Source of the DNA: Bacteroidales bacterium | GTDB lineage: Bacteria > Bacteroidota > Bacteroidia > Bacteroidales > Azobacteroidaceae | Length of the DNA stretch: 56,038 nucleotides | Assembly: GCA_003851245.1 (NCBI GenBank) | Contig: BHEP01000016.1 | Location: 1-56,038, forward strand | Direction: 5' to 3' | Part shown: positions 43,573 to 52,446 of the stretch, piece by piece | How positions within the stretch are numbered: position 1 is the stretch's first letter | How the letters are laid out: every line of letters starts with the position of its first letter | The notes under the pieces: model-generated | Database searches by the model: none | What the model saw: only the letters and a program-made list of their open reading frames with translations | What the model was told of the DNA's origin: nothing | Program-made: the position numbers and the translations under genes

Positions 43573-44997
43573 GTATAAGCCCAGCATTACCAGCGCGGCA
43601 TTGATAATGAGCATTTCGTAGCCAAACTGGTAGGCTGTAAGTCTAAAAACAAGCCTATCCATCGCAAAACATATAATTGGCGAGAGCACACATACATAGG
43701 GCACATATTTATCTCTAGTTTTACCTTTTAATAGAATACCGAAGGCAAACAATCCCAAAAGAGGCCCATACGTATAGGAGGCTATCATGTATATAGCAGT
43801 TATAATACTCGAATTATTGGCTGCTTTAAACAGCAACATGATGAGTATAAATGATATGGAAATGAAAAAATGAACCCTAATGCGCAGTTTCTTAGATCGC
43901 TCTTCTTCATTGGTAGACAGTCCTAGAAAGTCAATGCAGACAGAGGTCGTTAGCCCTGTTATGGCAGAGTCTACGCTTGCAAATGTGACGGAAATAATGC
44001 CGATTACAAAAAATATTAGAGCCAATTTACCAAAATAAAACTGTGTCACCAGCATAGGGAATATATCGTCCGATAGGGCAGGCAACGCTATCTGATTGGC
44101 TGAGGCAAAGCAAAGCAATAAAACTCCCAGGCAAAGGAAAAGAAAATTTACGGGAATAAATGCAAAACTATACCAGCACATATTTTTTTGTGCCTCACGT
44201 AGGTTTTTGCATGATAGATTTTTTTGCATCATCTCCTGATCCACTCCTGTCATGGCAATGGTTACAAAGATTCCACTTAAAAACTGCTTGACAAAATGTT
44301 GGCGAGATACCCAATCGTCAAACACAAAAATCCTAAAGTGCTCACTCTCTTTTATCTCCATAGCCAAACCCACCATATTAAGATTCATCTTGTCGGCAAC
44401 TTGCCATATCACCAAAACCATGGCAGAGAGCAGGAAAAAAGTTTGTAAGAGATCAGTCCATATAATAGCCTTCACCCCCGATTTGTATGTGTAAAGCCAT
44501 ATCATCAATAAAAAACCGCTTGCTGTGAGCACGAAAGGAATATTCCAAGCATCAAATACATAGGTCTGCAAAATCATTACAGCAACATACAAGCGCGCAG
44601 AAGCCCCAATGGTGCGCGAGACAAGAAAGAACCCAGCACCAGTTTTGTATGCTCGTTGCCCTATGCGCTCTTGAAGGTAGGTGTAAATACTCACAAGATT
44701 GAGACGATAATAAAGTGGCAATAGCACAAAAGCAATTATCATATATCCCACAAAAAAGCCAAACACCATTTGCATATATGTCATATCAAAATTGCGTACC
44801 ATGCCCGGAACGGAAACAAAGGTCACGCCTGAGAGAGTAGACCCTATCATTCCAAAGGCAACAATATACCATGGCGAGCGCCTGTTGCCTGTAAAAAAAG
44901 CGGCATTGCCCGAATCTAGCCTGCCAATAAAATGAGATATTAGTAGCAAGATGGCAAAATAAATGCCTATGATGAGTAGTATACTTACTGGATCCAT
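43531..44997 (-). CDS. sodium:solute symporter family protein
   Basis: The 488-residue inner-membrane transporter has about 13 hydrophobic segments and the SSS-family signatures: GRRSxxW-like GNRRSPWYIVAFGMIGSTLS, GVTFVSVPG, YTYLQERIGQRAYKTGAGFF, SGVKAIIWTDLLQTFFLL, TGVDQEMMQKNLSCKNLREA and SVTFASVDSAITGLTTSVCI. It imports a solute with Na+; the substrate is unknown. The gene follows ppk1 with a 13-base overlap, so both are on one mRNA. Its last 42 bases are antisense to the end of the YycJ-like gene. Confidence 0.92.
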   Translation of the reverse strand: MDPVSILLIIGIYFAILLLISHFIGRLDSGNAAFFTGNRRSPWYIVAFGMIGSTLSGVTFVSVPGMVRNFDMTYMQMVFGFFVGYMIIAFVLLPLYYRLNLVSIYTYLQERIGQRAYKTGAGFFLVSRTIGASARLYVAVMILQTYVFDAWNIPFVLTASGFLLMIWLYTYKSGVKAIIWTDLLQTFFLLSAMVLVIWQVADKMNLNMVGLAMEIKESEHFRIFVFDDWVSRQHFVKQFLSGIFVTIAMTGVDQEMMQKNLSCKNLREAQKNMCWYSFAFIPVNFLFLCLGVLLLCFASANQIALPALSDDIFPMLVTQFYFGKLALIFFVIGIISVTFASVDSAITGLTTSVCIDFLGLSTNEEERSKKLRIRVHFFISISFILIMLLFKAANNSSIITAIYMIASYTYGPLLGLFAFGILLKGKTRDKYVPYVCVLSPIICFAMDRLVFRLTAYQFGYEMLIINAALVMLGLYLLEVIHLRRSRSF

Positions 44998-47060
44998 GTT
45001 TTAATTTTTTGATAAATTTCTTGCTGTCCACTAGGGCTATTTTCGCGCTCCTTGTGCTTAAATACATTCTGCAATTGCTCGTCAATGAAGCATGCTTTCA
45101 CAGTCTCTTGGAGCTGAATGTTAAGGATGGAAATGATATTACTTTTTATCTGGAGGTCTAAAATAGGAAAAGCCGCTTCTATGCGCCTAAATAAATTGCG
45201 CTCCATCCAGTCGGCAGATGCTAAAAACACACTCTCTATGCCCTTATTATAAAAATACCAAATTCTAGCATGTTCCAGATAGGCATCTACAATGCGCGTG
45301 ATGCGTATATTTTTGCTGTAAGCCTGCTTGGGAACTATGCAGCAAATTCCCCTCACAATCAAATCTATCTGAACGCCACAAAGGCTTGCCTCGTATAGGT
45401 CGTCTATCAAATACTGAGCTTGCAATCCATTCATCTTAAGAATTATGCGTCCTTCAAAACCCTGTTTTACATGAGCTATCTCCCTACTTATCATCCGTTT
45501 TATCTCAGATACCATATTGAATTGAGATACCAGTGCTGTTTCAAAATTTATGTCTTTATCATTGCCTTCTAGGAGTTCAAAAATCTTGTAAACCTCTGTG
45601 CATATTTTTTTCTTAGCAGTGAGCACAGCCATATCGGCATACAGTTTTGCTGTTTTTTCGTTGAAGTTGCCTGTACTAAAATATGCGAAAGATTGTCGGC
45701 AACCTCCATTCTTAGAAGCTCTAAGGACAACCAATGCTATTTTGGCATGCACCTTTAGTCCCGACAAACTGTAGATAATATCTATGCCTGCGTCTTTCAT
45801 TTTTTTTGCCTCTTTAATATTGTTTGCCTCATCAAAACGGGCTTTTATTTCTACGAAAACAGTGATCTTTTTTCCTTGACCGCTGGCAGCAATCAGTGCC
45901 TCTATAACAGCAGACTCTTGGGCTACCCTATATTGGGTAATCTTTATTTCCTCAACTCTGGGGTCTGCCGCCGATTCTCGCAAAAAGCGCAAAAAATATT
46001 CAAAAGAATGGTAGGGATAGTATAAAAATAAATCGCGCTTTTTTATTTGAGTAAAAATCCGTAGACTCTTGTCGATGTGAGCAATACGAATAGGTACCAT
46101 TACTTCTTGCTCTAAATTGTATCCTATAGGATTGGGCAGCTTTTGCAGGTACTCCATACTCAGGTGGGGATTGTCGGGACTCATATCGTCAGGAAAAATG
46201 CCAAAAGTCTCGCAGAGGTAATCTCTAAAATCTTGCGGCATATTTCTATCGTAAACGAAGCGAGTCATTTCTCCCAAATTACGACGTTTTATATTTTTAG
46301 AAATCCTTTGCGCCAAATCTTCTCCTCCAGTTTTGTCGTCTTCTATGAGTATAGCAGCATCACGAGAGGTTTTTATAGAATAGGCACTTTCTACAATAAA
46401 GCCAGGGAAGATACTCGATAGATTGGACTTAATCAAATCTTCCAAAAACATGTAGTAGTAAAAACCTCTTTCACAAGGGAGGGCTACAAAGCGGGAAGAT
46501 TTGGAGTAAGGGATTTTTATGAGCGCATAATAATAACCTTCACTATTTAAGAAGGTCTCGTCTTTTATTTTTTTTATTAACCTAACCACCAAATACAATC
46601 TGCTGTCTCGTATAAATACCTGAACATCATTTCTCAATAGCATCACCGGCTGTAGATAAGGGAAAACCTCTTCCCTGAAAAAATGAGCGGCAAAAGCGAT
46701 GTGAAAAGATTCAACTTCTTGGTTGTGATATAGAATAATATTATTTTTATATAAAGAGGGTATTATATGAAGCCTGAATATTTCGGAAAATTCATGCTGC
46801 TGACGATCTACTTCTACTCGTATTTTTGCTAAATTAGCCTCTGCTTCTTGCACATCATTGCCTAGCTCTATTTCTTTGACAATATTGCTTATGCCTTGGG
46901 CAACCCTAACCTTGAAAAACTCTTCTAAATTGGATGCGTGTATTGACAAAAATTTGATGCGTTCGTAGATTGGTACAAATTCGTTTGTGGCTTCCAGCAA
47001 TACTCTGTAGTTGAAAGAAAGCCAACTTATGTCTCTATCAAAATATCTGTATCTCGTCAT
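44985..47060 (-). CDS. ppk1: polyphosphate kinase 1
   Basis: This membrane-associated enzyme polymerises the gamma-phosphate of ATP into polyphosphate, reversibly. The N domain starts YFDRDISWLSFNYRVLLEAT and continues with FLSIHASNLEEFFKVRVAQG. The catalytic domains contain YYPYHSFEYFLRFLRESAAD, LSGLKVHAKIALVV with the phosphorylated His, YFSTGNFNEKTAKLYADMAV, and DAYLEHARIWYFYNKGIESV followed by FLASADWMERNLFRRIEAAF, the second His region. Length of 691 residues is normal. It is transcribed with the symporter gene (13-base overlap). It is divergent from the ECF sigma gene over about 143 bases. Confidence 0.96.
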   Translation of the reverse strand: MTRYRYFDRDISWLSFNYRVLLEATNEFVPIYERIKFLSIHASNLEEFFKVRVAQGISNIVKEIELGNDVQEAEANLAKIRVEVDRQQHEFSEIFRLHIIPSLYKNNIILYHNQEVESFHIAFAAHFFREEVFPYLQPVMLLRNDVQVFIRDSRLYLVVRLIKKIKDETFLNSEGYYYALIKIPYSKSSRFVALPCERGFYYYMFLEDLIKSNLSSIFPGFIVESAYSIKTSRDAAILIEDDKTGGEDLAQRISKNIKRRNLGEMTRFVYDRNMPQDFRDYLCETFGIFPDDMSPDNPHLSMEYLQKLPNPIGYNLEQEVMVPIRIAHIDKSLRIFTQIKKRDLFLYYPYHSFEYFLRFLRESAADPRVEEIKITQYRVAQESAVIEALIAASGQGKKITVFVEIKARFDEANNIKEAKKMKDAGIDIIYSLSGLKVHAKIALVVLRASKNGGCRQSFAYFSTGNFNEKTAKLYADMAVLTAKKKICTEVYKIFELLEGNDKDINFETALVSQFNMVSEIKRMISREIAHVKQGFEGRIILKMNGLQAQYLIDDLYEASLCGVQIDLIVRGICCIVPKQAYSKNIRITRIVDAYLEHARIWYFYNKGIESVFLASADWMERNLFRRIEAAFPILDLQIKSNIISILNIQLQETVKACFIDEQLQNVFKHKERENSPSGQQEIYQKIKTWIQ

Positions 47061-47151
47061 GCTCCTTAAAATATTTCGGCATGAAGATACACAAAATAAA
47101 TTGCAAACTACATCCTTCTTAAATGTTTGCTAAATATTAGGTGATTTATTA

Positions 47152-47181
47152 TTTGTGAACACACATTTATATATATCTTTG
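47152..47181 (+). promoter_or_regulatory. promoter of the ECF sigma gene
   Basis: TTTG (47152-47155), 18 bases, TATCTTTG (47174-47181) is a clear housekeeping-type Bacteroidetes promoter, 22 bases before the ATG at 47204. Confidence 0.65.
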
Positions 47182-47203
47182 CGTCGGAACTAACTATTTT
47201 ATT

Positions 47204-47758
47204 ATGAATACCTTTCACCCTCATGACTATGAGCGTGTATACATTAATTATTTTGCGAAACTCAAACGCTTTGCAAAAGAATACGTTATCTCTGAGGCTG
47301 AGGCTGAGAATATTGTGCACGATGTGTTTCTCGAACTTTGGGAAAAAAAAGAGGCATTAAATTTCCCAATAAATCTGGTAGCCTTCCTTTTTACAGCCAT
47401 TAAAAACCGTTCTATGGATTATCTAAAGCATGAAATGCTTGTTCGGCAAACAAGTAAGTACTTGAAAGAAGAGCAAAACATGATCCTTCAAATGAAATTT
47501 GAGTCCCTTGAGGCCTTTGATCAAAATATTGCTGATGAAAATGCCTTGGAAGCTCTAATACAGAAAGCAATTGATACGCTCCCCGAAAAATGTAAAGAAA
47601 TTTTTGTAATGAGTAAAATAGAAGGGAAAAAACACAAAGAAATTGCCCTCGAACTAAATATATCAATCAATACAATAGAAAGCCAGATGGGACTTGCATA
47701 TAAAAAACTGCGTGTAGAACTCAAAGACTACCTCCCACTGCTTTTTTTCTTATCTTGA
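47204..47758 (+). CDS. ECF RNA polymerase sigma-70 factor (Bacteroidetes PUL type)
   Basis: The 184-residue sigma factor directs polymerase to the downstream PUL once released from FecR. Region 2 (about 10-80) shows YERVYINYFAKLKRFAKEYV, AENIVHDVFLELWEKKEALN and FPINLVAFLFTAIKNRSMDY, which bind core and the -10 element. Region 4 (about 120-172) shows ALIQKAIDTLPEKCKEIFVM and KHKEIALELNISINTIESQM, the -35 reader. Gene order sigma, FecR, SusC, SusD is the classic transmembrane signalling arrangement in Bacteroidales. It has a housekeeping promoter of its own. Confidence 0.94.
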   Translation: MNTFHPHDYERVYINYFAKLKRFAKEYVISEAEAENIVHDVFLELWEKKEALNFPINLVAFLFTAIKNRSMDYLKHEMLVRQTSKYLKEEQNMILQMKFESLEAFDQNIADENALEALIQKAIDTLPEKCKEIFVMSKIEGKKHKEIALELNISINTIESQMGLAYKKLRVELKDYLPLLFFLS

Positions 47759-47926
47759 ACCTTATTTGCCTAAAAAAACAGATCTGCTACAATGAGGATA
47801 AACACTTGTTGTACAGACTTGTCAGCCTCAAAATATAAAATTAGTGTAAAATAAATAAAAAATAATTAATTTTTTATTAGCGGATTTTTGATTCTCAATC
47901 GTCTATTGATATATCAAAGAAAATAA

Positions 47927-48904
47927 ATGAACAAAGAGATACAACAAATAGAGAAATATTTTCTTGGTCACTTAGATCAAGAGGCAAGTATTCAATTATT
48001 TAAAAAACTCGAAACGGATGCCTCCCTAAAAAAGGAATTTATTTGTTTTCAGAGCACATATGCTCTTACACAATTGCTTCCACGCACCGACGACAAGGAA
48101 ATGGGAGAAAAAAGCTATCTCAATTTTAAGCAAAAACAAAAAGGCCGGCACAGAAAGAGACTATGGATACAGATTATTCGCAATGCCGCCATTGCCGCCC
48201 TATTGATAGGGGCAACTTGGTATATATCAAAACTAAATCAAGAGGTTGATCAGAGCAATGCAATGAATACGCTTTTTGTTCCTGCCGGACAAAGGGCGCA
48301 ACTAATGCTCAATGATGGCACCGAAGTTTGGTTGAATGCACAGTCTACACTCTCTTATCCTGCGCATTTTTCGGGAAAAGAGCGAAAAGTAAGCCTTGTA
48401 GGAGAAGCTTATTTTAATGTTGCCAAAGATGATAGTAAACCATTTGTTGTTTCGAGCAAAGATATAGATATGAAGGTGTTGGGAACTAAATTTAATGTTT
48501 TTGCTTATGAAAATTCAAAATTTATAGAAACACACCTGCTCGAAGGGAGCATAAAAGTCTATAAAAAAGGCTATGAAAAAGATGGACGCATCTTAAAACC
48601 AAATGACTTGCTACACTACGAAAATGGAAATATGCTCGTTAAAAAGGCTAACAGCAATGAGTACCTTCTATGGAAAGAGGGGATATACTGTTTTGAAAAA
48701 GAACCCTTGGAAAGTTTGATTGAAAGGCTTGAACTATACTATGATGTGAAAATTGTGGTCGAAAACAAGAGCATACGAAAGCTACAATATACAGGCAAAT
48801 TTAGACAAAGAGACGGGATATATGAAATACTCAGAATCATGCAGAAAGTGCAAAAATTTGAGATCGTGAGAGATGAAATAGAAAATACCATAACATTAAA
48901 ATAG
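47927..48904 (+). CDS. FecR-type anti-sigma factor
   Basis: The 325-residue inner-membrane protein has a cytoplasmic sigma-binding segment (about 1-80), one transmembrane helix (about 85-101: AAIAALLIGATWYISKL), a periplasmic FecR domain (about 108-215: VPAGQRAQLMLNDGTEVWLN, VGEAYFNVAKDDSKPFVV, MKVLGTKFNVFAY) and the DUF4974 C-terminal domain (about 250-325: CFEKEPLESLIERLELYYDV). It should hold the sigma factor until the STN domain of the cognate SusC contacts the periplasmic part. A gap of 168 bases separates it from the sigma gene, with no strong terminator seen there. Confidence 0.95.
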   Translation: MNKEIQQIEKYFLGHLDQEASIQLFKKLETDASLKKEFICFQSTYALTQLLPRTDDKEMGEKSYLNFKQKQKGRHRKRLWIQIIRNAAIAALLIGATWYISKLNQEVDQSNAMNTLFVPAGQRAQLMLNDGTEVWLNAQSTLSYPAHFSGKERKVSLVGEAYFNVAKDDSKPFVVSSKDIDMKVLGTKFNVFAYENSKFIETHLLEGSIKVYKKGYEKDGRILKPNDLLHYENGNMLVKKANSNEYLLWKEGIYCFEKEPLESLIERLELYYDVKIVVENKSIRKLQYTGKFRQRDGIYEILRIMQKVQKFEIVRDEIENTITLK

Positions 48905-48950
48905 AAAGCCTGCCTATGGAATAAATGAATAAGAAGAGTTCAAAAAGAAA

Positions 48951-48986
48951 TAAAAAAAAATCAGCAGATGCTACAACATCTGCTGA
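48951..48986 (-). terminator. minus-strand intrinsic terminator between fecR and susC
   Basis: TCAGCAGATG (48961-48970) and CATCTGCTGA (48977-48986) form a perfect 10-bp stem with a 6-base loop. On the minus strand the stem is followed by nine T (A9 at 48952-48960). On the plus strand no T run follows, so it does not look like a terminator for fecR. No minus-strand gene is upstream of it, so an unannotated antisense RNA from the susC 5' region is the simplest reason for it. CAAAGATA at 49037-49044 reads TATCTTTG, a -7 box, on the minus strand, which would give a transcript of about 80 bases. Confidence 0.65.
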
Positions 48987-49043
48987 AAACTGAAAAGTTA
49001 ACACCAGTCAAAAATTAGTATTTACCTAACAATAAACAAAGAT

Positions 49044-52000
49044 ATGAAAATAAACCCTTTGTTAGTATGTTTTATCGCAACAATGAAACATATTACAAGC
49101 CATCATAGAATTATGAAAGTAACAACACTTTTACTATTTGCATGTAGCTTACAACTTCTGGCTACAAGTACCAAGGCACAGAGTGCCGTCATAAACCTAA
49201 ATGAGAATCAATTGTCTCTGGGTCAATTAATCTCCGAAATTGAACGACAGACAGAGTATCTGGTCGTATATAGTGCCAAAGAGATTGATACAAACAAGAG
49301 CGTGCAACTCAAAGCCAAGTCATCAAAGGTCTCTACTTACTTACAAGAGGCTCTTAGTAATACAGATGTAGCCTATGAGTTTGAAAATGATTATATCATT
49401 CTATCGAAAAAAAATGCCGATCTGCAACAGTCCGACAACAAAAAGATTTCGGGAAGAATAACAGATCAATATGGAGAGGCTATCATTGGAGCTAGTGTGG
49501 TGGTGAAAGGAAGTACTATTGGTACAGTTACTGATATTGATGGGAGGTTTGGCTTGGACGTTCCCGCAGATGGCAAACTGATAGTATCTTATGTAGGGTA
49601 TAGTAGCCAAGAATTGGCTACAACAGGAAAATCCTCTTTGGATATTCTCTTGACTGAGGATGCACAGGCTCTCGACGAAGTGGTGGTGATAGGTTATGGC
49701 ACAATGAAAAAAAGAGATCTTACTGGTGCTGTATCTTCAGTAAAATTGGCAGATGCTCCTATTCAAACTTTTTCTACAATCTCTCATGCAATGGCTGGTA
49801 AGGCCGCTGGCTTGAAAGTTACCCAAAACAGTGCGCAAGTTGGAGGTGGTGCCACATTCAATATTCGTGGAGCTGCATCAATTGGTGCTGGCAATAGTCC
49901 GTTGTTTATTGTCGATGGATTCCCTATTTCTTCCAGTAGTTCTCTGGAATCAGGAAATCGCTATGATGCAGGATCGACCGACAATGTTTTGGAATCAATC
50001 AATCCCAATGATATTGAATCCATAGAAATATTGAAAGATGCCAGCTCTACAGCCATTTATGGCTCTCGTGCAGGTCATGGTGTGATCATTATCACCACCA
50101 AACGAGGTCGTGAAGGTAAGGTTACTGCAAATTATTCCAGTACTGTTACAGCACAGTCCATGCGCAACTCTTATAAAATATTAGGAGCCAAAGATTTTAT
50201 GCTCCAAAACAACCGTTATTATCATGAAACCTGGTTGAAAGAAAACGGACAAGGTGTTTATGCCGATTATATCACTCCAAATCCAAATCCATCGCCTTTT
50301 GTCCCTTCCTATACGGATCAACAAATAGCAAATGCCAGAACTACAGACTGGTTTGATGAGGTGACACGAGCGGGTTTTCAACAGCAGCATAACCTATCTT
50401 TAAATGGCGGAACAAGTACTACCAAGTACATGGCATCTATGAATTTTACTGAGCAGAAAGGAGTTGTACGCAACAATAATATGGAGCGTATGTCTGTAAA
50501 ATTAAACTTAGACCAACAAATATCAAAATTTGTAAAAGCAGGACTCTCTCTCAATATCAGTAGAAATAAATATGACAACGTGCCATTAGGGGGCAGTCAA
50601 TGGGAAAATGCTGGACTAATTACTTCTGCTGTGTCGTTCAATCCAGCTCTGCCTATTTATGATCAAGACGGAAACTACATGCTCAATCCCCAACTACCTC
50701 AGGTGCCCAACCCTGTATCCTTACTTGAAATTGTAGACAAAACAAATAAAGATCGCATACTAATGTCGGCATATATTGAGGCCGAACTTGTTAAAAATCT
50801 AAAACTTAGAGCCAACTTTGGAGCTGATCGAAAATATCAAAAAAGAAAAAATTACCTTCCCAAATCCACGCGTTATGGAGGCTCGGCAAATGGTTCAGCC
50901 TCAATTTATCAGGAAGATGGCAATGACTATTTGATGGACTTAACAGCAAATTACACTAAGGTAATCGCAAATCACAACTTTACAGCTTTAGGGGGGTATT
51001 CTTATCAAGAGTTTAGTTATGAGGGATTTAATGCCGCAAATTCAGATTTTATTACAGATGCTTTCTTGTATAACAATCTTGGTGCTGGAAACTATCCTAA
51101 ACCATCAGTAGGTTCAAAAGCAGGAATAAGTTCGCTCAGTTCGTTTTTTTCCCGTATCAATTATTCATTCATGGACAGGTATTTATTTACAGCAACAATA
51201 CGTACTGATGGAGCTTCCAATTTTGCCAAGGGTAATCAATGGGGCAACTTTCCATCGCTGTCGGTAGGTTGGAGATTTACCGAAGAATCATTCTTTAAAG
51301 TGAATCCTACATTGCTGTCTAATGGTAAACTGCGTGCCAGTTGGGGTCAAACAGGAAATTCAAATGTGGGTAATCGTGCTATTGATTTCTACAAAACAGC
51401 TTACACGACTCTTTTTGGCGACAATGCTTATGTTGGAGTGGTGGCATCACAATTGGGAAATCCAAACCTTACTTGGGAGACTACTACTGAAACTAATATT
51501 GGACTAGATCTTGGTTTTTTAAATAATAGAATTAATATTGCTGCCGAATATTTTGACCGAACTATATCTGATCTATTGGTAGCGGAAAAATCACTGCCTC
51601 ATTACAATGAATTAAATAAGATTGCAGCAAACATTGGCTCTACAAGAAGTAATGGGGTGGAAATTACCCTCAACACACAAAATATAGCTAGCCGAAATAT
51701 CTCTTGGAACACCGATTTCACATTTTCTACCTACAATGACCGATGGAAAAGCCGTGATCCTAATTGGAAACCTGCATCTTACCAAAAAGAAAACGATCCA
51801 ATACGTGCTGTTTTTACCTATCGCTCTGAGGGTCTATTGCAAGCAGGAGAAGCAGCTCCCAAACACCAGCCTTTATTATTGCCTGGGCAGGTGAAGCTAA
51901 AAGATTTAAATGGAGACGGAAAACTAGATAACAACGACGTGGAATTGATAGGAAAAACAGATCCTGCATTTATTTTTGGATTCAACAACACCCTAAAGTA

Positions 52001-52424
52001 TAAAAGTTTCGATTTTAACTTGTATTTATATGGAGAGGTAAATAAAATAAATAGTGCCAATAGTTATTATGATGCCTGGGGGTCTGATGCTCATAAAATG
52101 CAACTGGGAGAAAACGTATCTACAGCATATATAAATGCTTGGTCGTCCGACAATGTAAATACAACAAGACCAAGTATATTAGGACCTGGTTCTACTGGCG
52201 ACTACTTTAGAAAGAAAATCTCTTTCGCTCGTGTGCGCAACATAACGCTGGGATATAATGTGCCTGTTAAGAAAACATTGCTCAATAAGGTGCGCATATA
52301 TGCAGATGTCAATAACCCTATCGTATTTACAAATTGGAATGGGCAAGATCCAGAAACGGACAATCACAACTTTGCATACCCCAATGTTACTGGCTTCAGT
52401 TTTGGTGTAGATGTTACATTCTAA
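49044..52424 (+). CDS. SusC-type TonB-dependent receptor with STN signalling domain
   Basis: The 1126-residue outer-membrane transporter has an extended N terminus, a hydrophobic signal (about 25-45: MKVTTLLLFACSLQLLATST), an STN domain (about 48-125: LNENQLSLGQLISEIERQTE), a carboxypeptidase-like regulatory domain (about 131-212: ISGRITDQYGEAIIGASVVV), a TonB box region (LDEVVVIGYGTMKKRDLTGA), a plug ending SIEILKDASSTAIYGSRAGH followed by GVIIITTKRG, and a long barrel with a terminal Phe. The STN domain should signal to the FecR upstream, so this is a self-inducing PUL. ATG codons at 49083 and 49113 are alternative starts. The SusD gene starts 22 bases downstream. Confidence 0.96.
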   Translation: MKINPLLVCFIATMKHITSHHRIMKVTTLLLFACSLQLLATSTKAQSAVINLNENQLSLGQLISEIERQTEYLVVYSAKEIDTNKSVQLKAKSSKVSTYLQEALSNTDVAYEFENDYIILSKKNADLQQSDNKKISGRITDQYGEAIIGASVVVKGSTIGTVTDIDGRFGLDVPADGKLIVSYVGYSSQELATTGKSSLDILLTEDAQALDEVVVIGYGTMKKRDLTGAVSSVKLADAPIQTFSTISHAMAGKAAGLKVTQNSAQVGGGATFNIRGAASIGAGNSPLFIVDGFPISSSSSLESGNRYDAGSTDNVLESINPNDIESIEILKDASSTAIYGSRAGHGVIIITTKRGREGKVTANYSSTVTAQSMRNSYKILGAKDFMLQNNRYYHETWLKENGQGVYADYITPNPNPSPFVPSYTDQQIANARTTDWFDEVTRAGFQQQHNLSLNGGTSTTKYMASMNFTEQKGVVRNNNMERMSVKLNLDQQISKFVKAGLSLNISRNKYDNVPLGGSQWENAGLITSAVSFNPALPIYDQDGNYMLNPQLPQVPNPVSLLEIVDKTNKDRILMSAYIEAELVKNLKLRANFGADRKYQKRKNYLPKSTRYGGSANGSASIYQEDGNDYLMDLTANYTKVIANHNFTALGGYSYQEFSYEGFNAANSDFITDAFLYNNLGAGNYPKPSVGSKAGISSLSSFFSRINYSFMDRYLFTATIRTDGASNFAKGNQWGNFPSLSVGWRFTEESFFKVNPTLLSNGKLRASWGQTGNSNVGNRAIDFYKTAYTTLFGDNAYVGVVASQLGNPNLTWETTTETNIGLDLGFLNNRINIAAEYFDRTISDLLVAEKSLPHYNELNKIAANIGSTRSNGVEITLNTQNIASRNISWNTDFTFSTYNDRWKSRDPNWKPASYQKENDPIRAVFTYRSEGLLQAGEAAPKHQPLLLPGQVKLKDLNGDGKLDNNDVELIGKTDPAFIFGFNNTLKYKSFDFNLYLYGEVNKINSANSYYDAWGSDAHKMQLGENVSTAYINAWSSDNVNTTRPSILGPGSTGDYFRKKISFARVRNITLGYNVPVKKTLLNKVRIYADVNNPIVFTNWNGQDPETDNHNFAYPNVTGFSFGVDVTF

Positions 52425-52446
52425 ATAAATTAAAACAAATAGAAAA

